Assembly (NCBI GenBank): GCA_963836405.1
Contig: CAWIJL010000008.1
Location: 40,638 to 104,637 of the forward strand
Source of the DNA: CAWIJJ01 sp963836405
GTDB lineage: Bacteria; Acidobacteriota; Terriglobia; Bryobacterales; Bryobacteraceae
Direction of reading: 5' to 3'
DNA: 64,000 bases
Positions 57,335 through 64,000 of the stretch are shown in pieces. A program made the position numbers and the translations under genes. The notes beneath the pieces are model-generated. The model did no database searches. It was not told the origin of the DNA and saw only the letters and a list, made by a program, of their open reading frames with translations. Position 1 is the stretch's first letter; each line of letters starts with the position of its first letter.

Positions 57335-59593
57335 ATGAAGAAGCTGTGGCTCAGTTTCGCCGTCGTTCTGATTGGTTCCTTTGCGGTTCTGGGGTGGATC
57401 GGCACTCGCATCTATCAGCAGATGCCACCCCTACCCTCCCGGGTCGCCGACACCGCCGGTGCCGTGGTTGTCGCCGATGGCGACATCGGCCGCGGGCAGA
57501 ATGTCTGGCAGGCGCTCGGCGGCATGGAAGTGGGCTCCATCTGGGGACACGGCAGCTATGTGGCTCCGGACTGGACCGCGGACTGGCTCCACCGCGAAGC
57601 CACGTTCATCCTGAATGAATGGGGCAACGGCGAATTCGGAAAGCCGTACGACCAGCTCTCGCCCGAAGATCAAGGCAAGCTCCGCGGCCGTCTCGAGCAG
57701 GAGTACCGGCATAACGGATACGATGCGGCCAGCAACACCATCCTCATCAGTCCCATCCGCGCCCGGGCCTTCGAATCCTGCCTGACCCACTTCTCCGGCG
57801 TTTTCATGAATGGTGCGCCGGCATATGCGATTCCCCCGGGCAGCGTTTCCACTCCCGAACGAATGCGCCAGTTCGCCGGCTTCATCTTCTGGACGGCCTG
57901 GTCCGCCGCCGCGCAAAGGCCCGGCGACACCGTCACATACACGAACAACTGGCCGTACGAGCCGCTGGTGGGCAACCGCCCCACCGGGGACGCGCTGATG
58001 TGGACCGGCGTGAGCATCATCATGCTGCTGGCGGGAATTTGCGCGATGGTGTGGTGGTATGCCTCGCAGAAGGCGGTCGAGTCCACCGACCCGGTTCCGG
58101 CCACGGATCCGCTGGGCGCCTGGGCTGCCACGCCCTCGCAGCGCGCCACCCTCAAATATTTCTGGGTGGTATCGGGATTAATTCTGGTGCAGATCATTAT
58201 GGGAGTAGTTACGGCCCATTACGGCGTGGAGGGCGATGCGTTTTACGGCTTGAAGATTTCCGAGATTCTGCCCTACAGCGTCACCCGCACCTGGCACGTG
58301 CAAATCGGGATCTTCTGGATTGCCACCGCCTGGCTCGCCGCCGGCCTGTTCATCGGTCCGCTCATCAGCGGAAAGGAGCCGAAGTTCCAGGCCCTCGGCG
58401 TACACGTTCTTTTCGGCGCGCTGCTCCTGATCGTGGTGGGCTCGCTGGCAGGCGAGTGGATGAGCGTTCAAAACAAGCTCTCGGACTCCAACGCGTTCCT
58501 CTGGGGCCATCAGGGTTATGAGTATGTGGACCTGGGCCGCGGCTGGCAAATTCTGCTGTTTGCGGGGCTGCTGATCTGGCTCTTCCTGGTGATTCGGGCA
58601 ACCCGGCCGGCCCTCAAAGTGGCCGGTGAACAAAAGCACCTGCTCTACCTGTTTCTGCTCTCCGCCGGGGCTATCGGCCTGTTTTACGGCGCCGGCCTCA
58701 CCTGGGGCCGGCACACCCACCTGACCATCGTGGAGTATTGGCGGTGGTGGGTGGTCCATCTGTGGGTGGAGGGCTTCTTCGAAGTCTTCGCCACCACCGT
58801 GATCGCTTTCTTCTTCACGCGGCTCGGACTCATCCGTCCGGGTTTTGCCGCCAAATCGGCGCTGCTGTCGGCCACCATATTTCTTTCCGGCGGCATTATC
58901 GGAACCTGCCATCACCTGTACTTCTCGGGCACTCCGACCGTGGCCCTGGCGTGGGGATCGGTCTTCAGCGCGCTCGAAGTCGTGCCGCTCACCATGGTGG
59001 CCTATGCCGCCATGGAGGATCTGCGCCATGGAAATTCGAGCCCGTGGGTACGGCGGTACCGGTGGCCCATTTACTTCTTCGTGTCGGTGGCGTTTTGGAA
59101 CATGGTGGGCGCGGGACTGTTCGGGTTCATGATCAATCCGCCCATCGCTCTGTACTTCATGCAAGGGCTGAATACCACGCCGCTGCACGGTCATGCCGCG
59201 CTTTTCGGCGTTTACGGCATGTTGGGCATGGGGCTGATGCTGGTCTGCCTGCGAGCCATGGAACCGCGCGCGCAATGGAAGGAAAACTGGCTGCGCTTCT
59301 CCTTCTGGGGCATGAACGGCGGGCTGTTTGCAATGTGCGTCGGAAGCCTTCTCCCGGTAGGACTGGCGCAAACCTGGGCTTCGGTGGATCACGGCTACTG
59401 GTATGCGCGCAGCACCGAGTTTCTCGGCCTGCCGTACATGCAGACCCTGCGCTGGCTGCGCGTCCCCGGCGATACGCTGTTTGCCATCGCCGCCCTGGTG
59501 CTGGTGGCGTTTGTTTTCGTGGGCCGGTCGGGAAGCGACAGGCCCTCGGAAGCTCCGGAACCCGGGGCTATCCGCGTGCCTTCCGGGGACTGA
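57335..59593 (+). CDS. norB: Quinol-dependent nitric-oxide reductase (qNOR)
   Basis: A 752-residue heme-copper-superfamily enzyme reducing NO to N2O with electrons from quinol. An N-terminal membrane helix and a hydrophilic extension (about residues 35-215) correspond to the fused NorC-like part of qNOR: GDIGRGQNVWQALGGMEVGS, LTHFSGVFMNGAPAYAIPPG. The catalytic part has about twelve helices with the His ligands in SVTRTWHVQIGIFWI, YWRWWVVHLWVEGFFEVFAT and GIIGTCHHLYFSGTP, and Glu residues near the non-heme iron. AAGGAGG lies 8 bases before the ATG. Likely NO detoxification, because no other denitrification gene is nearby. Confidence 0.95.
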   Translation: MKKLWLSFAVVLIGSFAVLGWIGTRIYQQMPPLPSRVADTAGAVVVADGDIGRGQNVWQALGGMEVGSIWGHGSYVAPDWTADWLHREATFILNEWGNGEFGKPYDQLSPEDQGKLRGRLEQEYRHNGYDAASNTILISPIRARAFESCLTHFSGVFMNGAPAYAIPPGSVSTPERMRQFAGFIFWTAWSAAAQRPGDTVTYTNNWPYEPLVGNRPTGDALMWTGVSIIMLLAGICAMVWWYASQKAVESTDPVPATDPLGAWAATPSQRATLKYFWVVSGLILVQIIMGVVTAHYGVEGDAFYGLKISEILPYSVTRTWHVQIGIFWIATAWLAAGLFIGPLISGKEPKFQALGVHVLFGALLLIVVGSLAGEWMSVQNKLSDSNAFLWGHQGYEYVDLGRGWQILLFAGLLIWLFLVIRATRPALKVAGEQKHLLYLFLLSAGAIGLFYGAGLTWGRHTHLTIVEYWRWWVVHLWVEGFFEVFATTVIAFFFTRLGLIRPGFAAKSALLSATIFLSGGIIGTCHHLYFSGTPTVALAWGSVFSALEVVPLTMVAYAAMEDLRHGNSSPWVRRYRWPIYFFVSVAFWNMVGAGLFGFMINPPIALYFMQGLNTTPLHGHAALFGVYGMLGMGLMLVCLRAMEPRAQWKENWLRFSFWGMNGGLFAMCVGSLLPVGLAQTWASVDHGYWYARSTEFLGLPYMQTLRWLRVPGDTLFAIAALVLVAFVFVGRSGSDRPSEAPEPGAIRVPSGD

Positions 59594-59636
59594 CGCGTAA
59601 CGGCGACGGGAAGCCGGCCGAAGCGAAGGTCGCCGG

Positions 59637-61430
59637 CTACCAGCCGACCGGTTTACCCTGGTTCTGCTCGTCGAGCCATTTCTGCAAAGGCGCGAAGTAG
59701 TCGCGGATGGCGGAAGCGTCCATTTCGCGGGTGCCCGCAATCTTCTCGAGAGCCTCCTGCCAGGGACGGCTGGCGCCCAGTTCCAGCATGGAATTCAGTT
59801 TGGCGCCCGCCTCCTTGTTGTCGTAGATGGAGCAGCGGTTGAGGGGGCCGGTGCAGCCCGCGGTTTGGGCGAGCGCGCGGTGAAACTGGAATTGCAGGAT
59901 ATCGGCCAGGAAGTACCGCATGTAGGGAACGCTGGCCGCCACGTGATACTTGGCGCCGGGGTCGAAATCGCTCTCGGTACGGCCGGGAGGCGGGGCGATG
60001 CCCTGGTAGTCCCGGCGCAACTGCCACCAGGTCTCGTTGTATTTGTCGGGTGTGATCTCACCGGAAAAGACTTTCCAGCGCCACTGGTCGATCACCAGGC
60101 CGAACGGCAGGAAGGCGATCTTTTCGAGGGCGCGGTGCAAGAGAAGCCCGATGTCCTTGGAGGGATCCGGGGCCTTGTCGAGCAGGCCGAGCTTGACCAG
60201 GTATTCGGGAGTGATGGAGAGGGCGATGGTATCGCCTACCGCCTCGTGGAAACCGTCGTTGGCGCTATCGCGGAAGGCCGGGGGCTGTTGATCGTAGGCG
60301 CGCTGGTAGAAGTTGTGCCCGAGTTCGTGATGGATGGTGTAAAAGTCCTCGCCTTTGACCTCGATGCACATCTTCAGGCGCAGGTCGTCCACCGCATCGA
60401 TGTCCCAGGCGCTGGCGTGGCAGACGACTTCGCGGTCGCGCGGCTTGGTGAAGAGCGAGCGCTCCCAGAACGTCTGGGGCAGCGGACTGAACCCCAGTGA
60501 CGTGAAGAAACCCTCCCCGTATTTCACCATCTGCTTCCAATCGACGTTCTTCCTCTTGAGCAGGGCCGTGAGGTCGTAGCCGGGGTCGGCGTTAGGGGGC
60601 TGCACCAGCGGGTAGATATTGTCCCAGTCCTGGGCCCACATGTTGCCGAGCAGGTAGGCGGGGATGGGGCCGCCGGCCGGCACGGCGTCGCCGTACTTGG
60701 CTCGCAGCCTGGCGCGGACATAGGCGTGGAGCGAAAGATAGAGCGGCTTGACCTGCTCCCAGAGGCGGTCGAGCTCTTTGGCAAAGGCGTCGGGGTCCAT
60801 GTCGTACTTGGCGCGCCAGAGAGCGCCGGTATCCTTAAATCCGAGTTGGCGCGCGCCCTTGTCGGAGAGCTCGACGTAACGCACGAAGTCCTTCTTGATG
60901 GGGCGGGAGATGGCGTGCCATCCGGTCCAGGCGTCGAGCAACTGCTTGGGGTCGCGACTCTCGGCCATGATTTTGCTGAGCTGGTCGAGATCCTTGCAGG
61001 TCTCCGGGCCGCCGGGGCAATATTTGCCCTTGCCGTAGGTTCCCTCCATTCCGGCCATCAGGCGGGTGAGTTCGGAAGCTTCTTTGGCGTCGATGGGAGT
61101 GGCGATGACTAGCGACGTTTTCAGCCGCTTCAATTTGCGGGCGGTGACCGGATCGAGGTCGACGCCGTCGAAGCGCGTGGACTGCTTGGCGTAATCGACG
61201 TTGGTGGAGATGAAGGCCTCATTGGCCTTGGCGGACAGGATTTCGGAATCTTCGGTGATGTAGGTGGACTTGATCCAGTCGGCGCGGGAGGAGTCCACCC
61301 CCAGTTGTAGCAGCCTCTGCTCCGCGTCATCGATGAATTTCCTGGCCTCTTCGGGCGTGGCTTTGCGGCTCCCGGCACAGGCGGCCAAGGCGGCCAGCGA
61401 GACGGCGAGGGCAGCGGCGCGTATCCTCAT
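59637..61430 (-). CDS. M2-family peptidyl-dipeptidase lipoprotein (ACE-like)
   Basis: A 597-residue zinc peptidase related to angiotensin-converting enzyme. A lipobox (LAALAACAG) marks an exported lipoprotein with Cys near residue 18. The zinc motif is IHHELGHNFYQRAY, and the third ligand Glu lies in DGFHEAVGDTIALSI. Further signatures are DAWTGWHAISRPIKKDFVRY, LGNMWAQDWDNIYPLV, FTSLGFSPLPQTFWERSLF and KYHVAASVPYMRYFLADILQ. It removes C-terminal dipeptides from oligopeptides in the envelope. It is convergent with the qNOR gene, separated by 43 bases, and 87 bases from a tRNA gene. Confidence 0.94.
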   Translation of the reverse strand: MRIRAAALAVSLAALAACAGSRKATPEEARKFIDDAEQRLLQLGVDSSRADWIKSTYITEDSEILSAKANEAFISTNVDYAKQSTRFDGVDLDPVTARKLKRLKTSLVIATPIDAKEASELTRLMAGMEGTYGKGKYCPGGPETCKDLDQLSKIMAESRDPKQLLDAWTGWHAISRPIKKDFVRYVELSDKGARQLGFKDTGALWRAKYDMDPDAFAKELDRLWEQVKPLYLSLHAYVRARLRAKYGDAVPAGGPIPAYLLGNMWAQDWDNIYPLVQPPNADPGYDLTALLKRKNVDWKQMVKYGEGFFTSLGFSPLPQTFWERSLFTKPRDREVVCHASAWDIDAVDDLRLKMCIEVKGEDFYTIHHELGHNFYQRAYDQQPPAFRDSANDGFHEAVGDTIALSITPEYLVKLGLLDKAPDPSKDIGLLLHRALEKIAFLPFGLVIDQWRWKVFSGEITPDKYNETWWQLRRDYQGIAPPPGRTESDFDPGAKYHVAASVPYMRYFLADILQFQFHRALAQTAGCTGPLNRCSIYDNKEAGAKLNSMLELGASRPWQEALEKIAGTREMDASAIRDYFAPLQKWLDEQNQGKPVGW

Positions 61431-61517
61431 GCCTACACCTTAGCAGGAGTTTTTTGACGGCGCCTTTGGCGGCGGGCTGTGGCTCGTGTTACATTCAAAT
61501 CATCTGCGTGACAACGC

Positions 61518-61594
<77 letters not shown>

Positions 61595-62252
61595 TTCCTT
61601 TTCAACGTTTTCCCAATTATTCCAGCCATTTGCGGTGATGCTGCCGGATACGGCGGCGACTCCAGCGACAGCAGACGTCACGAAAAGTCCCCAATACTCG
61701 GGTCGAACTGTAGCAGCTACTGTAGCACTTGAGGCCTGGGGTCGCAGGGAATCGATTAGCGCCGACAGAGATTGGCCACGTCTCCGGAATGCTCAGTTTA
61801 AGCGTATGGGCAATGATTCTCGGAATTTCCTTCGGGTGGCGATAAACCGTGCGCCGATACGAGCACTCCTTCCCGACTCGGAATTCCATCTTGCCCCGAG
61901 CGTCAACAGCAGGTAATGAGGGTGACCTCAGCCTCGATTGCCGACCCGTGCGGAAGCAACCATTCGCATCGTTTCCCCAACAAGGGCAGAATCTAAAGAG
62001 CAGCAACTTCATATGCAACTGAACCGTGGTCGCCCCGCGCGAGGAGGCAGAAGCTCTCGGAATTTCTGCTCCTTCCGCCTACCCGTAGCGGGCCGCCCGT
62101 CATTTATCGGTGCCCTGGGTTCACGAGTTCGGTTCCTTACCGCCGCCATGCGGAATGGCAACCCCGCTAGCTTGACGCAGGAGTTGAGCTGGCTAGCCCA
62201 GAGGGCGTATCATAGCGGCACTACGGGATGCTCGGCTCAAAGATGTTAAGGT
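61595..62252. other. Gene-free region after tRNA-Asp
   Basis: About 660 bases without a plausible gene on either strand; short frames here look random. No repeat of the tRNA 3' end was found on inspection. It separates the core-type M2 peptidase/tRNA from the degenerate tRNA-Leu and the HNH-NACHT gene, and may be an island boundary. Confidence 0.45.
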
Positions 62253-62341
62253 GCGCGGGCGTTTGCGAAATTGGCAAACGTACAGCATTGAGGTTGGCTG
62301 TCGGGGCAACCCCGTGAGGTTCAAGTCCTCTAGCCCGGGCT
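62253..62341 (+). tRNA. Degenerate tRNA-Leu-like element (GAG)
   Basis: An 89-base tRNA-Leu-shaped sequence. The D-arm is GTTTG-CGAAATTGG-CAAAC, the long variable arm CGGGGCAACCCCG, and the T-arm GAGG-TTCAAGT-CCTC. The anticodon arm would be CAGCA-TTGAGGT-TG(G)CTG with anticodon GAG (62290-62292), but one extra G disturbs the stem. The acceptor (GCGCGGG/CCCGGGC) has one mismatch, the discriminator is T rather than A, and there is no CCA. It may be a decayed or mobile-element-borne tRNA, or a real one with an insertion error. Confidence 0.55.
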
Positions 62342-62434
62342 CGATGAGGACCCGTTCTCCGCAGTTCTGAAATGAGCTGTAGCCAAACAGAATGACGACG
62401 CCGGGCCGCGGTATAACTTGCATTCGAAGTTTTC

Positions 62435-64000
62435 GTGAGAGACGATTTCACCAAACGAACCATTGATACGCTTGCGAAGCGTGCGGGATATCTTTGCTCG
62501 AATCCGGAGTGTAACAACCCAACCGTGGGCGCGGCGCACGGCGACGATGGGTTCGTAATTGTGGGTATCGCGGCGCACATAACGGCTGCCTCGCCGCGTG
62601 GTCCTCGTTTTGATTCCACCCTCACCAAAGACCAGCGGCGGCACCGGTCGAATGGCATTTGGCTCTGTGAGATACATGGGAAGCAAGTTGATGTGGACCA
62701 TCGACATTTCAGCGTTGGAGATGCTCCGCAAATGGGAACAGACGGCAGAGGAGCGGTCTTTTCGCGACGTCCGCGCGCCCGACGCCGGGCCCGCAATCGG
62801 CGCGAGCCGGCCGCGCCTGACTCGGCGGAAAGCAAGCTAATCGAAGAAGCTCGGATTACCTGCGCAGGACGATCTTGAGTCCGTCACCGTGCGTTTGATC
62901 GCCGCGGCAATGGCCGATCTCAACGCCTTCAAAGGCGCTCCGGGATGGCCACGTCACGCGATTACTCTCAACCTCCAGAATGACCTCGGGCGACAGTATC
63001 CGCGCCTTCCATGCCTCCGCCCTTGCTGCTGCGATTCAAACGTTTAACGAAATCGTTGTCATCGCCCCTCCGGGGAGCGGCGAAGACAACGACACTGATT
63101 CAGGTGGCGGAAGCCATTCTTTCGGAGGGAAGCGCCGTTGCCGCGTTCGTCCCGCTAGGCGAATGGTCGTCACAATCGGACTCACTTTTACAATCCGTCT
63201 TGCGCCGTCGCGCGTTTAGTGAAGATCCGCGAGGAGCGCCTGAAGTTGCTGGCGCATTCTGGCCGCCTCGTTCTGGTCGTGGATGGTTGGAACGAGCTTG
63301 ACGCCGCATCCCGCAAGCGTGCCACCAGCGAAATCAAATTGCTTCAGCGAGACTTTCCGCGTCTTGGCATCGTTCTCAGCACCCGGCGTCAGGTGTCGGA
63401 TGTGCCGATTTCGGGGCCAGTGGTTGAGATCGACACGCTGGGCAGAAGGCCAGCAAATCGAGATCGCGCGCGCACTGCGCGGCGCGCAAGGCGAGACCAT
63501 TCTGGATCACGCATGGCGAACGGCGGGCGTTCGTGAACTGGTCGCAATCCCTTTGTACCTGACAGCTCTGCTTGCTCGAATTCCAGGCGACGCCCTTCCG
63601 ACGACCAAGGAAGAGGTGCTGCGTCTATTCATCGGCGAACATGAACGGGCGGCGGACAAAGCCGAGGCGTTGCGCGCGGTGATTTTTGGGTTTCACCCGG
63701 AAATGCTCACAGCTGTCGCTGTCGAAGCCACCCGCGCAGCGAATACGACGATCGGTAACCGCCGGGCGTGCGCCGCCCTCGAGCAGGTCGAGGATCACCT
63801 TTCCGCCGAGGGTCAGATCACGAACCCGCCCTGAGCCGACGACGATTCTGGACGCGCTAGTCAGTCATCATTTGCTCGTTCGGTCCGGCGCTGAGCCCGG
63901 AGGAAAAGACGGATCCCCGTTTCAACACCAGCGGCTTCAGGAGTGGTATGCGTCGTTCGAGGTTGAGCGGCTCATGCGGGCGGCGGGTGATCCGGCGGTC
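62435..64000 (+). CDS. HNH-NACHT STAND protein (multiply frameshifted, 3'-truncated)
   Basis: GTG 62435 opens an HNH-nuclease-like domain: RTIDTLAKRAGYLCSNPECN, VGIAAHITAASPRGPRFD and NGIWLCEIHGKQVDVD. A linker (LPAQDDLESVTVRLIAAAMA, GWPRHAITLNL) leads to a NACHT NTPase: NEIVVIAPPGSGKTTTL (Walker A), GRLVLVVDGWNELD (Walker B) and GIVLSTRRQ (sensor). The segment FQHQRLQEWYASFEVERLM lies near the window end. These pieces lie in three frames, with shifts near 62715, 62770-62820, 62849, 62976, 63081, 63218, 63443 and 63832. Most are cured by deleting one base. Such STAND proteins act in anti-phage immunity; the role here is inferred. C-terminal sensor lies outside the window. Confidence 0.7.

Noticed and set aside
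59637..61430. Reading the M2 peptidase as a DUF or M3 enzyme
   Set aside because: The HELGH motif with HEAVGDT and the surrounding ACE-like phrases are specific for family M2.

Overview
The window looks like chromosomal DNA of an Acidobacteriota bacterium, most likely a Bryobacterales / Candidatus Solibacter-type soil organism. This is inferred from gene content. The pointers are a TIGR03435 (DUF3738) soil-lineage protein, two PadR regulator + acidobacterial-type MacB-like permease cassettes, carboxypeptidase-regulatory-like repeat proteins, a DUF6599 protein and many NtrC-type regulators. GC is high throughout, so long antisense shadow ORFs are common.

Layout. 1-5.4 kb (minus): a truncated MscS channel co-transcribed with a 924-residue AAA ATPase, then an M50-CBS membrane protease and a glycine-zipper lipoprotein. 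5.5-9.4 kb: a Tat-exported phosphotriesterase-like protein facing an orphan TssB-TssC-like sheath protein, an M20 deacylase and a small membrane protein. 9.5-12.5 kb: Ku, then an SDR/thiolase pair. 12.5-13.8 kb: debris of a mobile element (ParB-like/Toprim remnant) and a two-gene ribbon-helix-helix module. 14.1-20.3 kb: a sigma-54 regulator/NtrY-type kinase pair, a redoxin, a TIGR03435 protein, a YkgJ Cys-cluster protein and a radical SAM enzyme. 20.2-25.2 kb: TonB-like, Rsm22-like methyltransferase, PadR and an intact permease. 25.2-31.7 kb (minus): GcvH-like, HybA, HybB, kinase, sigma-54 regulator and archaemetzincin, behind a convincing sigma-54 promoter with upstream repeats. 31.7-37.3 kb: SPFH, Arc-like, DUF3592, DUF6526 and two surface repeat proteins. 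37.3-45.1 kb: a DUF5695-type hydrolase, a second permease/PadR pair, a secreted EEP nuclease/phosphatase and a beta-propeller protein. 45.4-61.4 kb: SecA, DUF6599, a candidate small RNA, an ABC exporter, RNase J, an FAD oxidase, an EamA pair, signal peptidase I, mannose-1-phosphate guanylyltransferase, quinol NO reductase and an M2 peptidase. 61.5-64.0 kb: tRNA-Asp, a gene-free stretch with a degenerate tRNA-Leu, and an HNH-NACHT STAND protein that runs off the window.

Two points shape the reading. First, many genes, including the normally essential RNase J, are broken by isolated shifts that almost all disappear when one surplus base is removed. This looks like residual insertion error in the assembly, so I annotate these as frameshifted CDSs rather than decayed genes. 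The exception is the 12.5 kb element, which has lost internal segments and really is a remnant. Second, the best candidates for new biology are the ATPase-MscS pair, the orphan sheath-like fusion, the GcvH-like/HybAB redox operon with its own heme-motif sensor and sigma-54 circuit, and the tRNA-flanked HNH-NACHT protein.
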